Source of the DNA: Camellia lanceoleosa
Taxonomy: Eukaryota; Streptophyta; Magnoliopsida; Ericales; Theaceae
DNA length: 64,000 nt
Direction of reading: 5' to 3'
NCBI GenBank assembly: GCA_025200525.1
Contig: CM045762.1
Location: forward strand, 75,575,217 to 75,639,216
The notes under the pieces are model-generated. The model saw nothing but the letters and a program-made list of their open reading frames with translations, searched no databases and was not told the DNA's origin. Of the stretch, positions 47,447 through 59,039 are shown piece after piece; position 1 is the stretch's first letter, and each line of letters starts with the position of its first letter. A program made the translations under genes and the position numbers.

Positions 47447-47587
47447 GAGGTGTTTGGTATCACTTATATAAGTGTAATTATTTAGATAAGTACACTTATT
47501 TATATCATATCATTTCATTATTTTTTTTATACATCTTTTCGTAAAAAATTAAAAAATATACTTATTTAAATCATTCTAAATACCTCC
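47447..47587. mobile_element. Tourist-like MITE, 141 bp
   Basis: Ends GAGGTGTTTGG and CTAAATACCTCC, flanked by TTA on both sides (47444-47446, 47588-47590). Resembles the MITE at 17788. Confidence 0.65.
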
Positions 47588-47662
47588 TTAGTGTCATAAT
47601 ATAAACGTTAGATAACTCTCTGATTTTAGGCCTAACTCCAGAAATTAAACTGTAATTCAATC

Positions 47663-47706
47663 TTATTATTATTAGTAGTAGTAGTAGTAGTAGTAGTATT
47701 ATTAGG
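47663..47706. repeat. TAT/TAG trinucleotide microsatellite
   Basis: TTATTATTATTAG then (TAG)n and TATTATTA. Confidence 0.9.
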
Positions 47707-47970
47707 ATTTTGTTAATAGGCACTGGTTAAAAATATATATATATTATACATAAAAGTAAATGTAATAAAAAATATAAAATACTTTTAAACATTTTTAACA
47801 TTTATTCAAATGGTACAAGCTAACAAGACCTTAATTATTATTGGCACGACTACTTATGCAACAAATTGAATGATTTCATATTCCCTACAAAAAATAATGT
47901 AAAATGGTTTCATTTTAGAGAAGGATTCCGTCTACTTCATACTATTGTTTGGGCCGCTGAAACTCAAGTC

Positions 47971-48094
47971 CCGTTTTAATAATTTAAATTATTTATTTTA
48001 TTAAGAATTTTATGTATTTTATTTATAAAAAGAACTAGATCTATCAAATAATCGATGTGTATTCACTTTATCGCGTTTCTCATCCAAAACAAAA

Positions 48095-48125
<31 letters not shown>

Positions 48126-48340
48126 AATTGATGGTTTATTTTTAAAAAATACAATTTTCAACTTTTTTTCTTTTTAAAATAAACCATCAAATTTTTATTT
48201 TATTTTATTTTTTATTTTTTATTTTTTGATAAACACGATAAATTGAATAGATTACAATTATCGGATCGATATAATTTTTGTGTGGATGAAATATGCGAAG
48301 TGCTCGACAAAATAAATAATTTAAATATCAAAATAAAACC
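47971..48340. mobile_element. Fold-back element FB1
   Basis: Arms of about 180 bp: the left end CCGTTTTAATAATTTAAATT pairs with AATTTAAATATCAAAATAAAACC at the right; near the centre TTGATGGTTTATTTT pairs with AAAATAAACCATCAA. Contains an (AAAT)n tract at 48090-48125. Non-coding. Confidence 0.7.
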
Positions 48341-48437
48341 TGTATTTAGCCTCAAACAATACCCTTTAACCCAAATTTTAGATTGGAAGGACCCTACCTC
48401 CTTTCATTGTTACATAATATTCCACGCCCTCCTAATT

Positions 48438-48612
48438 TTTTTTTTTCGGTTCAACCACCCGATATCCGACCCACTGGCCGACTAATCCGGATTCGGGGAG
48501 CAGTTCTAGATTTAAGGCTCAAGTCCCCTCCCAATAGGCGTTGCGGGGAATCGAACCGTGGTCCGTCCTTCCAAGCCGAGCTCCAATCACCACTCGGCCA
48601 ACAACCCATTGG
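48438..48612 (-). mobile_element. SINE, 175 bp, 17-bp TSD
   Basis: Perfect target duplications TCCACGCCCTCCTAATT flank it (48421-48437, 48613-48629). On the minus strand the head is tRNA-like with A-box TTGGCCGAGTGGTGATTGG and B-box GGTTCGATTCC, and the 3' end is an A run. Compact size and tRNA head recall the Au-SINE group; assignment not verified. Confidence 0.9.
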
Positions 48613-48780
48613 TCCACGCCCTCCTAATTGTCGAGCCTTGAAGGCTTCAAATTATTTTACTGTTCTAATGCGTTCGCAATTGTGTCTCCACATTCTGAAT
48701 TTCTCTTAGGGCTAGCCTTCTCTCTAATCCATGATCGGCTTGAAGGGTATAGTTGAATCCATGAGAGTCTATCACGAGTC

Positions 48781-49038
48781 CCGTTTCGATAATTTCAACC
48801 GTTCAATGTGTAGAACTAGTCGAGTATTATATGGCTATAAAAAAATCATGTTAATCGGATATCGATAGCTATCTTATCCGATCAGATTCTTGTTAACTGT
48901 TTATTTTTTTACCTTCTATTTTTTTATATAAAACTGATTTGATCACGTAGCTATCGATATCCGATCAACGTGATTTTTTACAAGCATATAGTAATCGACA
49001 AGTTCTATATATTGATCGGTTTCAATTATCGAAATGAA
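48781..49038. mobile_element. Fold-back element FB2
   Basis: Inverted arms of about 110 bp: CCGTTTCGATAATTTCAACCG pairs with the right end through TTTCAATTATCGAAATG, and inside TCGGATATCGATAGCTAT pairs with AGCTATCGATATCCGAT. Left end like FB1. Confidence 0.75.
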
Positions 49039-49249
49039 ATTTGTATTAAATTCACACGAACTTAATAGTACCTTCCAAACTGATCACGGATGGGAGGAAA
49101 GCCATCCCATTATGCTATTAGGAGTACATTGGGAATATCAAATGAACTTTGTGATATTCATCCCAATAATTAGAGACTCCTAGCAGCACCACCATTGACG
49201 TGGAAAGACCCACGTAAAATGTGACCTACGCTCCTTCTCTCCTCGTTCC
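49039..49249. other. Short non-coding stretch before copia-2
   Basis: No 5' LTR or primer-binding site was recognised here. Confidence 0.45.
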
Positions 49250-51223
49250 TTGCTTTCTGCCCGGCAATGGAGGAAGGAGAAGTTTGCCATTAGAATCTTT
49301 CCCTCTTCCACTTTTCATTCCCACAGGAATGATGAAAGAGACAAAACTAGAGACAGATCGGTTTTTCCTCAATCTCAATGCCAAATCTGTGGAGGCTTTG
49401 GTCATATAGCCATTGATTGCTGGTATAGAATGGATCCTCAATTCCATTCTTCTTCTGGTTCCCAAGTTTCCTCTGTTCCTCTGCAGCAACCTATCCCTAT
49501 CCAGTCTATTGCCATTCACCTTCCTTTACATCCTCCACCTACAACTCTTAATTCTCATCCTATGATCACTCGGTCTAAAGCCTCTTTTTCAGCCTTCACA
49601 CCATCCTCAAAGCCTCCTTCTTCTTCTACCTTTGCAGATACTGAACCACCTTCCTATAAAGAGGCTCTTTTATCCCCTATTTGGTTTCAAGCCATGCAAG
49701 AAGAAATGAATGCCTTGCATGCTCAACATACTTGGTCTCTTGTGTCTTTGCCTTCTGAAAAACAAGCTATAGGCTGCCGCTGGGTTTTTAAAGTTAAAAG
49801 AAATTCAGATGGTAGTATTGCCCGACACAAAGCTCGGTTGGTAGCTAAGGGATATCTTCAACAACATGGTATTGATTTTCAAGAGACTTTCAGTCCCGTT
49901 GCCAAACAACCTACTATTCGCATTCTCTTGTGTTTGGCCCTTCATCATCACTGGCCTTTGAAACAATTGGATATTTCTAATGCCTTCCTCCATGGTTTGC
50001 TTGAAGAAGAGGTGTTTATGCTTCAACCCCCTGGTTTTGTGTCTTCTTCTGCACCAACTCATGTTTGTAAGTTACACAAGGCTTTATATGGCCTCAAGCA
50101 GGCCCCCCGGGCATGGTACTCCACTTTTTCAGCATTTCTCATATCTCAGGGATTTTTCAACAGTAAATGTGATTCATCTTTGTTTATTCAGAAGACTCCT
50201 ACCACAATCACTATTCTGCTGGTTTATGTAGATGACATTTTGCTTACTGGAAATAATTCTTCTCATCTTCAATCCCTTATTACAAAGATGCATCAAGCTT
50301 TTTCCATGAAAGAATTAGGCAATATCTCCTATTTTCTTGGTATTTCTATCCAAGGGTCTCCATCTTCTGGCTATTTTTTATCACAGCAAAAATATGCTCA
50401 AGACATTCTCACTAAGGCTGGTTTATCTGACTGCAAACCGTGTTCTTCTCCTCTTGCTGTTAAACCTACTTCTCAGCCTCATTCTACAGCCCCTTATTCT
50501 AATCCTACACTCTATCGCAGTTTGGTGGGTGCTTTGCAATATCTTACCATTACTCGACCGGATTTATCTCTTGCAGTTAATCAATGTTGCCAACATATGC
50601 ATGCTCCTACCAATGGTCATTTCTCTGCTGTTAAGCGCCTTCTTCGCTTTGTCAAAGGCACCCTTCATCATGGTTTACAGTTTTCTCCTAGCACGTTTGA
50701 TGTTCATGCCTTTTCTGACTCCAATTGGGCCGGGGATGTTCTTGACCGCAAGTCTACATCTGGTTATTGTATTTTCTTGGGTTCCAATCTTATTTAGGTG
50801 ATGCCAAGAAAGCAAACTCTTGTTTCTCGGAGTTCTCTTGGCGAATATCGAGCCCTTGCTCACACCACTGCTGAGCTCACCTGGATCCTTATGCTGCTCC
50901 ATGATCTTGGCATTAATCTTCCTACTCTTCCTATCCTTTGGTGTGATAATGTCTCCGCCATTGCTCTAGCCACTAATCCGGTGTTTCATTCTCGGTCCAA
51001 ACATATAGAAGTTGATTGTCACTTCATTCGTGACAAAGTTCTTGCTAAACAGTTGCTTTTGCACTACATTCCTACTACCGATCAGTTAGCTGATATCTTC
51101 ACAAAACCCTTGTCTGTTGGCCGGTTTTCTTATCTCAAATCCAAGCTAATGGAGTTTCATCACCCCATCAGCTTGCCGGGGCCTGATAAGATATCAACTC
51201 CTATATCAGCTAAAGACGGCTGA
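49250..51223 (+). pseudogene. copia-2: gag knuckle fused to reverse transcriptase and RNase H
   Basis: A 515-residue frame (49250-50797) starts in gag, with the CX2CX4HX4C knuckle CQICGGFGHIAIDC at about residue 45, then passes within about 60 residues into the segment before reverse transcriptase (MITRSKASF). Reverse transcriptase follows with [54 protein letters not shown] and an intact LLVYVDDILLTGN, then RNase H (FSDSNWAGDVLDRKSTSGY). One TAG (50795-50797) interrupts RNase H; the same frame continues to 51223 (SRSSLGEYRALAHTTAELTW, DNVSAIALATNPVFHSRSKH, DIFTKPL). Protease and integrase are missing, apparently by an in-frame internal deletion. Exact initiation codon is uncertain. Confidence 0.9.
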
Positions 51224-51479
51224 CAATATATATCGACAAAAAGACGACAACATTAGCTCAAGATAGCAGCAGCATCATTCCTAATATAGATGCACACACA
51301 GTATAGCATCTATCAGTCAGTTAGAGTTTGTTAGTGTATACCAGAATTAGTTTCTAACTCTGTGATTAGTTGTAACTGATTGTAACTGATTGTAACTGGT
51401 TCTATAGGTGTACATATACACCATGTAAACATGTTTTCCTGCATTGAATTTTTGAATCAAGTAATACAATCTTTCTTCA
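51184..51479 (+). repeat. Possible 3' LTR of copia-2
   Basis: After TTGCCGGGGCC, a plausible polypurine tract, TGATAAGATATC to ATCTTTCTTCA could be a 296-bp LTR overlapping the end of the reading frame. No partner LTR was found, so the edges are inferred. Confidence 0.4.
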
Positions 51480-51654
51480 TAAAGAAACTGTGAAAGTGAA
51501 ACTGTGAAGAAAATCCACAAAAATTAAAACTGTGAAGAAAATCCTCAAAATTTGAGAAAGCAACATCACACCATGAACCAATTAGGGAAAAAACCAAAAA
51601 CAAAAAACAAATCCAAAGAGAAAATGGCTTCCTCTTGTTGCAAATAGCCCAATC

Positions 51655-51775
51655 CCATTTTTTTTTTTTATCAGTAAAGAAAAGGGAAATTTTATTGACG
51701 GGATGAGCAAAACAAGAACAATATATATCAATAAATGAGGGAAGTGCAAAAAACATCATAGCTAAGCTTTGTTTC
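51655..51775 (-). mobile_element. LINE 3'-end fragment
   Basis: On the minus strand, ATTTATTGATATATATTG, then CCCGTCAATAAAATTTCCC and an A run: the pattern of a severely 5'-truncated plant LINE tail. No target duplication confirmed. Confidence 0.45.
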
Positions 51776-52911
51776 CCCTCTCTCTATATGTTAATAATTA
51801 TATATATGCTTTTTACAATTTGGGTTTTTTTCCTCTCCTCTATACCTCTCTACTCTCGCCAGCAGGTGATGGAGAAGAAGAATTGTTGCAAAGTCTAAAA
51901 GAGTGAATACGTTGTGTTGTGTATTTTTTTAATTATTATTGTTTGGTTCTGTTTTTCAGAAAATAGTTTTTAAAAAATTCTATTTTTTTTATTTTATGTA
52001 TTTTAATGTTTTCAATGAATTATTTTAATATTTTAAACAAATTTTTTTTTTTTAAGTTTTAGACACACCTAACATAAATACATTTAAAAAGTATAATATT
52101 TGTAAAAAAAATCCTTTAAAAAATATACTAAATACAAAAAAAATACGAAAAAAAAACATAAAAATTCAATACATTTTCCTTATTTTTGTGTATTTATTAA
52201 TTTTTAAAAATATTTTACTATTTAGATATATCTAAGTAAGGTGCATCTAAAAAAGTAAAAAAATTTGTTTAAAATTTAAAAAAATTCACTAAAAATAAAA
52301 TAAAAAACACAAAAAACAAAAAAACTTATTTTTCAAAAAAAATAAATTCTTTCAAAAAAAAAAAATTCAAAAAACTGAAACCAAGCACACTAAATTTTTT
52401 TTTTTCAAGGCAGTGCGTGAAACACACACTGTATTATAAACTTTGTTTTTTCATCCACCTCACTGGTGGTGGAATTAGGGGCAGTGAATTGGTGGAATGT
52501 AGCGGGGTTTGATTAGCAACAATGGCTAAATATATAATCCTTATATTTTGTGGTTTAGCAACGAATCATTGGTTGACAACATAATCTTGTGACCATTTCA
52601 GCATATGAATTTAATGAAAGGAAAATAATATAGAAGTTTATTTTGTAGATTCAATTTTTGAATTAAGTAATGTGTTAACAAAAATAATTAATTGATAATT
52701 AAAAAATAAAGAAGAGAAGGAATTGATTTAAATATTTTAATAAACTGTTACATCATTAAATCTGAAATGTAGACATAAATAGCACTGCTTTTAAATGAAG
52801 TGTTAAATTCACTGTCTCAGTTACACTTTTAACAATTCCATTTTATGCGTACACTCCATACTAACTACCACCGAGAATGCAGCCTACATGAACACCTTTC
52901 ATGCTATGCAT
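51776..52911. other. AT-rich non-coding region
   Basis: Long A and T runs (51950-52400); no gene or bounded element recognised. Confidence 0.5.
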
Positions 52912-52913
52912 GA

Positions 52914-52951
<38 letters not shown>
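52912..52951. repeat. CT and TA dinucleotide microsatellite upstream of the ubiquitin-like gene
   Basis: (CT)n then (TA)n ends about 50 bp before the ATG at 53002 and may include the core promoter or 5' leader. Confidence 0.8.
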
Positions 52952-53001
52952 GAAATTAAAAGAGAGTGAAAAACTTGTATTGTATTGTATTGTGTGAAAA
53001 A

Positions 53002-53292
53002 ATGAGGGTGGCAGTAGAGATATTGACAGGAAGACTGTTCTATGTTCAAGTGGGAGACAATGCCACAGTGGCAGACCTCAAGAGAGAGATTGGAGATCAG
53101 GAAAAGCTCCCTCATGATCGACTCATCTTGATCCGCGGCACCAACCTCAAACATTTGATGAATCAAAATGAGCTCTCTCTCCTTGACTATGGGGTTAAAG
53201 ATGGCTCTCTTGTCTATCTCTTCTTTGCTCCCCTAGATGATGGGTCTTCCAATCATCTTCTCTTAACTTCCCTAGATCCAATCCTATGTTAG
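53002..53292 (+). CDS. Small ubiquitin-like domain protein
   Basis: An intronless frame of 96 residues from ATG 53002 (MRVAVEILTGRLFYVQVGDN). An in-frame ATG at 52966 exists, but the 53002 start aligns with the first residue of ubiquitin. The fold signature is visible along the length: beta-hairpin with LTGR, helix VADLKREIGDQEKLP, DRLILIRGTNL (Ile44-like strand), and LSLLDYGVKDGSLVYLF. The C-terminal Gly-Gly for conjugation is missing; the protein ends SLDPILC, so it is probably a non-conjugated UBL. The exact subfamily and partner are unknown to me. The frame is intact and isolated among repeats, with a microsatellite-rich upstream region. It could be a retained host gene or a recent duplicate. 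Confidence 0.75.
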   Translation: MRVAVEILTGRLFYVQVGDNATVADLKREIGDQEKLPHDRLILIRGTNLKHLMNQNELSLLDYGVKDGSLVYLFFAPLDDGSSNHLLLTSLDPILC

Positions 53293-53424
53293 ATCTCATA
53301 ATAAAAGATAAACAATTGGATGGGAAAGCTGGTTTTATTCTAGTCTTTTCTTCTGTTTTTTCCTTTCGCTATTTGTTAATTTTTTTTAACCTCTTTTTGT
53401 AGACTTAAGGATCTTTATAATCAT

Positions 53425-53600
53425 TTTTTTTTTTTTGAATCAACAAAGAAAATAACTTTATTGATGAATACCAAAGAAAATTACATTACTAAAGTACTTG
53501 ATCAAAAAGAAAAAAAAAATGAGAAATGTGCAAAAAGTATCAAAATAAGCCATAACCATTCCAATTACATTGGCCCAAAAATGGATGCTCAATCATCTGT
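53425..53600 (-). mobile_element. Second LINE 3'-end fragment
   Basis: Plus-strand T run, then GAATCAACAAAGAAAATAAC and TTTATTGATGAATACC, the complement of a LINE tail like that at 51655. Left end and target duplication not resolved. Confidence 0.4.
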
Positions 53601-53719
53601 AAGCACCATCCAAATATAATTTTTTTCTTTTGCCATTAAGAAAGAGAAATAGCAATGTTAACATCTTGAATTTTTCAAATAGAGTTGGTCTTCCTGAGAG
53701 AACATGAGGGACCCTCTAT

Positions 53720-54010
53720 GTATCTTGTTTCGATACATTAAACTGTTTATTTTTTAAGACATTTCATGCATATCATTAATGAAAAAAATTAAATTGATCT
53801 AATAATTGTAACATTTTGTTTTTATGTTGTTTGTTTCCAAAACAATGGATGGTCTATTTTAAAAAATATATTTTTCATTCATTATTTTGAAAACAAATAT
53901 AATAAAATAAAAAATATTATGACTATTGGTTTGATCTAATTTTTTTCATAGACGATATACACCAAGAGTCTTATAAAATGAATGGTTCAGACTGTTCAAA
54001 CGGGATTCAT
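53720..54010. mobile_element. Fold-back element FB3
   Basis: Left arm GTTTCGATACATTAAACTG, TTTTTTAAGAC and ATGAAAAAAATTAAATTGATC pair with right-arm GGTTTGATCTAATTTTTTTC, GAGTCTTATAAAATGAATGG and CAGACTGTTCAAACGGG. Arms about 85 bp with a loop holding a smaller inverted repeat. End sequence resembles FB1 and FB2. Confidence 0.65.
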
Positions 54011-54967
54011 TGTAAGCCTCACAAACAATGGCATGGCCAAAAAATTTCTCCAGTGGAGTAATTTATTCAGAAATTGCAACTGCCGTAGCAAACAAACAAA
54101 GAAGATCCAAATGAACAAGTCTTTGCAATTAAAATGGAACATTTGAGAGAAAAAGAACAAACGAGGAAGCAACATGAGAAATAACAAACGCAGTAGTTGT
54201 CGATGTCAAGATCGGGACCAAAGAGAGATTAAATGTTGAGTTTGTTTCTAGAATACTAAACTACTAAGATTTTTTTTTTTTTTTTTTTTAAGGCCCAGTG
54301 GGTTCAATCTATAAAATTTTGAGAATTAGATTTTTTTTTTTTTAAACTCGTTGGATTTAATATGTAAATACTCAAAAAAATTATATCAAAATTGCATATA
54401 CATTGAAAAAAATAATAATAAAAAATAAAAAATTGAAGCTTAGTGGTGTCAACATCAAAATAGCTTGGTTCAAGAACTTCTCAAAATTTTCAAGTTCATA
54501 AAGGAAACCCAAACCTTTCGAATATATTTGGTGTATGCAAAAACATTTTATTCTGAATTAATTCCGTTTGTTGTTTGACCATTCAGTTTGCAACTTGTGC
54601 TTAAGACTCAGGAGTGGATCGGAGTGGATCATGTATGGTATATTATCATTGTTACAATTTGTGCTGCATTAACTGTAAGTTTTGGAAGGATCACAATACT
54701 TATTTGAGGTATGGAAAATTTAGTTCTAAAATATGTATTTTGTTGTATTTTAATCCCTAATTTTTTTTTTATGTTTTTAGCAATTTAATTCTCTGATTAC
54801 AAAATGTGTATTTAAATCGTCCAGTGCTCATGCTATCTAAATTGAATAACTGGAAGTACAATATTATACAAGGGGAAAATAGACCAAATGTGTATTTGTA
54901 CTGTTCAGTAACTTAGTTTAGACATCTGTCATTAGCTGGTAATCCTAGCATGGTAATGGGCTGTTGT
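54011..54967. other. Non-coding stretch
   Basis: AT-rich with long T runs (54270-54345); no gene recognised. Confidence 0.5.
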
Positions 54968-55510
54968 CACTACAACAAAATACACATTTGGCGATCAAAA
55001 TTGACAATTAAAAAAAATTTAGTCGCCAAAAGTTGTGGAATTGGCGACTAAAAATTTTTTTTAATCACTAAAAGTACATTATTTAGCTACTAATTTTTTT
55101 TAGTCGGGATATATTGATTTTTGGCGACTAGAAAAAATTTAGTCACTAAAAATACCAGAATTTGCGACAAAAAAAAAAATTTAGTCGCCGCATATTGAGT
55201 TTTGGCTACCAAAATCATTTAGTTACCGAATGCAAAATAAAAAATTATTTTTTATTTTTGGCGACTAAAATTTTGGTCGCCAAAAACATATTTTCAGCGA
55301 TAAAAAATTAGTTTAGTCACCGTATGTTGCGTTTTGGCTACTAAAATAATTAAGTCGCCGAATGTAAAATTAAAAAATTATTTTTTATCTTTGGCGACCA
55401 AAAGTTTGGTCACCAAAAACATATTTTCAACGACAAAAAGAAATTTCAGTCGCCAAAAACTAAAATATTTGGAGGGATTTATTTCAAATTTTGGAGGGAT
55501 TTTATAAAAC
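54968..55510 (+). mobile_element. CACTA-type left end A
   Basis: CACTACAACAAAATACAC opens the region, followed by many direct and inverted copies of GGCGACTAAAA / TTTAGTCGCC (about 54985-55460), the terminal and subterminal architecture of plant CACTA (En/Spm) elements. The right end is not found. No transposase follows directly. Confidence 0.75.
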
Positions 55511-55544
55511 TAAATTTAGTTGCTAATGGTGTAATATATATATA

Positions 55545-55725
55545 TATATATGGTTCTATACCACAAATAGCGCCTCTGTCTCCCTCTTCACATTTCTTTC
55601 TCTCCGTCTCCGTCTCCGTCTCCGTCTCCCTCTCCGTTGCTCCTCTCCCCTTCTCTCACCGCCACTCCACCAGTCACTCCTCGTCGCCGTCGCGGGCAAC
55701 CGGAGCACCGATTCACCCTCACCCT
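55545..55725. other. Pyrimidine-rich, GC-richer target of copia-3
   Basis: A (TA)n run, then (TCCGTC)n (55600-55640) and a GC-rich tail. It resembles a 5' UTR or first exon, but no product is recognised. It may be sequence carried inside CACTA end A. Confidence 0.4.
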
Positions 55726-56105
55726 TGTTGAGACTGTGAGACAACAGAAATCAATCACACATAATAACACAAGAATATTTACGTGGTTCGGCAATTGCCT
55801 ACGTCTACGGAAAGCTATCCACTATAGAATTTCCCAGAGGGAGTTTGCACACTTACACCTCACAAACACTCTCTATAGCACTCTCACTCACACTTGTTGC
55901 TCACAATCTCTCACAGATTATACACTCTGTAATCTGTTATCAAACTCCTCCTTCTCATCTCAATTTATACACAATTGAGGGAGGAGCTTATTGGCCACCA
56001 CCTATCCCTTCCACTAGTGAATGGATGGAAGAGTGGGAGAGCCACTTTCTCCATTATCTGAAAGTGGACTAAGTGGGAGTTCCATTTTGGGCAGTGGAGC
56101 TAACA
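55726..56105 (-). repeat. copia-3 3' LTR
   Basis: 380 bp, plus strand TGTTGAGACTGTGAG to GGAGCTAACA, next to the polypurine tract. The left flank ACCCT would be the target site. Confidence 0.8.
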
Positions 56106-56142
56106 ATTCTCCCCCTCCACGCCCATATGGATAACTGACTTC

Positions 56143-56640
56143 TCAGTTGAAGTCTATCCCGGCAATGTCTCTGCAGATTTCGAGTTTGTCTCTCGAGACC
56201 GCCTTTGTAAGTAAGTCAACTGGATTCTTATCTGTATGGATCTTGATCAGTTCCAATAACTGCTTTTCTATCACTTCGCGTATCCAATGATACCAAATAT
56301 CAATGTGCTTTGTGCAAGAATGGTACATCGAATTCTTGCTCAGGTCGATGGCACTTTGGCTATCACAATGTACCGTGAACTTTTCTTGTTTTAATCCCAA
56401 CTCTTGGAGAAACCGCTGCAACCACAACATCTCTTTTCCAGTTTCCGTTGCGGCAATATATTCTGCCTCTGTTGTGGATAAAGCAACACACTTCTGCAAC
56501 TTAGACTGCCAAGACACAACTTCCCCTACGAAAGTGAACAAAAATCCTGATGTAGATTTTCTACCATCAAGATCTGCCGCCATATCGGAATTCGTATAGC
56601 CTTCCAAGATTGGTTTACCATCTCTAAAGCACAAACACAT
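56143..56640 (-). pseudogene. copia-3 RNase H
   Basis: 165 residues: YTNSDMAADLDGRKSTSGF, VSWQSKLQKCVALSTTEAEY, KEMLWLQRFLQELG, VHCDSQSAIDLSKNSMYH, TKHIDIWYHWIR, LTKAV. YTNSD replaces the common Y(T/S)DSD. Ends 38 bp before the polypurine tract. Confidence 0.9.
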
Positions 56641-56685
56641 TTTTGCCGTACCCTTGAGGTATCTCAGAATCCACTTAACTGCTTC

Positions 56686-57642
56686 TCAATTCTCTTTTCC
56701 TGGATTGGAAAGGAATCTGCTTACTATTCCAACAACATGAGCAATATCTGGTCGGATAGACACCATTGCATACATTAAACTCCCTACGGCAGATAAGTAG
56801 GGAATAGCCTCCATCTCTTCTCTTTCTTTAGTAGAGGAGGGACAAGAACTCTTGCTCAGCTTGAAATGATTAGCCAGCAGAGTATTGACTGGTTTGGAAT
56901 CTTTCATGTTGAACTTCGCAATCACCCATTCAACGTACTTATCTTGTGACAGCCATAATTTCTTGGCTTTTCTGTCACGCACAATTTGCATGCCCAACAT
57001 TTGTTGTGCAGGGCCTAGGTCCTTCATGTCAAAGGACTGTGATAACTCCTTCTTCAGTGATCTGATTGCTATGGCATCCTGTCCAACAATTAGCATGTCA
57101 TCAACATAGAGCAGGAGTATGATGAAGTTTCTATCAGAAAATTTCCTAACATAGACACACTGATCTGCAGCAGTTCTCTTGTACTAATGACCCACCATGA
57201 ATGAGTCAAACTTCTCGTACCACTCTCTCGGCACTTGTTTGAGGCCATAAAGACTATTCTTCAATCTGCAGACTAAGTTTTCTTTCCCTTTTACTTCAAA
57301 ACCTTCTGGCTACTCCATGTAAATTTCTTCCTTCAGATCTCCATGGAGAAATGTCATCTTTACATCCATCTGTTCAAGTTCCAAATTCAAACTGGCCAGT
57401 AGTCCCAAAACTACTCAAATGGATGTCATTTTCATAATTGGCGAAAAGATTTCATCAAAATCAATACATTTCTTTTGCCCGAAACCTTTGACAACCAATC
57501 GAGCCTTATACTTGACTAGTTTTTCGCTGCCATCTTTCTTCAACTTGAACACCCATTTGTTCTGCAATGGTTTTCGACCCTGGGGAAGTTTTACCAAATC
57601 ATAAGTCTGATTCTTCTGCAAGGACTGCATCTCTTCTTGCAT
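56686..57642 (-). pseudogene. copia-3 reverse transcriptase
   Basis: 57415-57642 gives MQEEMQSLQKNQTYDLVKLP, NKWVFKLKKDG and ARLVVKGFGQKKCIDFDE. 56686-57096 gives LIVGQDAIAIRSLKKELSQ, FDMKDLGPAQQMLGMQI and AVGSLMYAMVSIRPDIAHVVG. YVDDM is read just before it (about 57100). The segments between hold stops, and a TGA after PGKEN (near 56684) separates RNase H. Confidence 0.88.
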
Positions 57643-57699
57643 AGCTCGATGCCAGCTACTCTTCTCCTTATGATTCTGAACTTCTTGAAAACTTTATGG

Positions 57700-58973
57700 C
57701 TCCCCCTCATCAGTAAACAAAATATAATCAGAAGTAGGATATTTTGATGACGGCTTAGACTCTCTTGTTGATCTTTGCAACTGTGAACCAACAGTCTCTA
57801 GCGGAGGGGGTTGTAGCTCCCCCTGCTCAACACCCTCTTCTTCTGGATCTTCTTCTTCTGGCAATCCATCTTGTAACTCTACATCATTGGCTACATGCTG
57901 CGGTAGCTCTTATTCATTAGTGGCATGCTGTAATAGTGCAGGATTCGGAACAATTTCGAAAACATCATTAACTTTGGGTTTGGCTGGTTGTCCAAAGTCT
58001 TCTAAGGTCTGGCTTCTTAAAATACCCCATCTCGGCTTCAAATGACCTTTTTGTTTTTCGGATCCCATAATCTGTATCCAAATTCTTCATTTCCATATAA
58101 AGATACATGAAGTAGCTTTATCATCCAGCTTCTGTCTGTGCTCCTTGAATACATGTGCAAATGCTTTGCACCCAAACACTCTCAAGTGAGAGTAAGAAAT
58201 CTCCCTTCCAAACCATATTTTCTATGGAATGTCAAGATTCAGTGGAATTAATGGCGATCTATTGATCAAATAGCATGCAACATGAACAGCTTCTCTCCAA
58301 AATGACTTTGGCAGCTTTGCCATTTTAAGCATACATTTGACCTTCTCCATAATGGTCCGGTTCATTCTTTCAGCGACACCATGTGTTGTGGGGTTCCAGG
58401 AACAGTCTTCTCATGTCGGAATCCGCGAGTAGCACAGTAGGTTTCAAACTCCTTTGACGTGTTCTTGCCTCCATTGTCTGTTCGGAGACACTTTAGCTTC
58501 TTTCCGGTCTCCCTTTCCACCATAGCATGAAATGTTTGAAAATACTAGAACACCTCAACTTTGGTTCTTAGGACATAAACACATACCTTCCGTGATGCGT
58601 CATCAATAAACGTCAGGAAGTATTTTCTGCCACCCAAAGATTCCATTTCTATGGGACCGCATACATCAGATTATAATCTGCTCAACAACTCTGATTGTCT
58701 TCTCGATGATGAATGGAAAGCAACTCTATGTTGCTTCCCAAACAAGCAGTTGTCAAAATGGTTCAATTTCGCATCTTTGGCAAAGGGAATAAGTGACTTC
58801 TTTGCTAGAATTTGCAACAATTTCTCACTCATGTGACCCAGCCTTTTGTGCCACAAATTTGGTGATGCCTCATCTTCTGTTACGTTGAGGCTATCTGAAT
58901 GTCCCTCCACATGAGTCTTGTACAATGTGCCACTTGCCTGTCCTCTGGCTACCACCAGAGATCCCTTTTTCAA
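57700..58973 (-). pseudogene. copia-3 integrase, heavily degraded
   Basis: 58671-58973 has SPNLWHKRLGHMSEKLLQIL and NCLFGKQHRVAF (zinc motif). Further on, short frames read SDVCGPIEMESLGGRKYFLT, then LRTDNGGKNTSKEF near 58480. Several stops and frame changes follow to 57700. Confidence 0.85.
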
Positions 58974-59039
58974 CTTTCACATGCCTTTGCCAAAGTATCT
59001 CATGGCTTTGTCGATCTAAGGCTATCCCTGAGATAAGAT

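Noticed and set aside
48540..48610. tRNA gene on the minus strand
   Set aside because: A- and B-boxes are present, but the sequence belongs to a SINE with A tail and 17-bp target duplications.
55637..55978. 113-residue frame crossing into the copia-3 LTR
   Set aside because: Spans the insertion boundary at 55726, so it cannot be an original gene.
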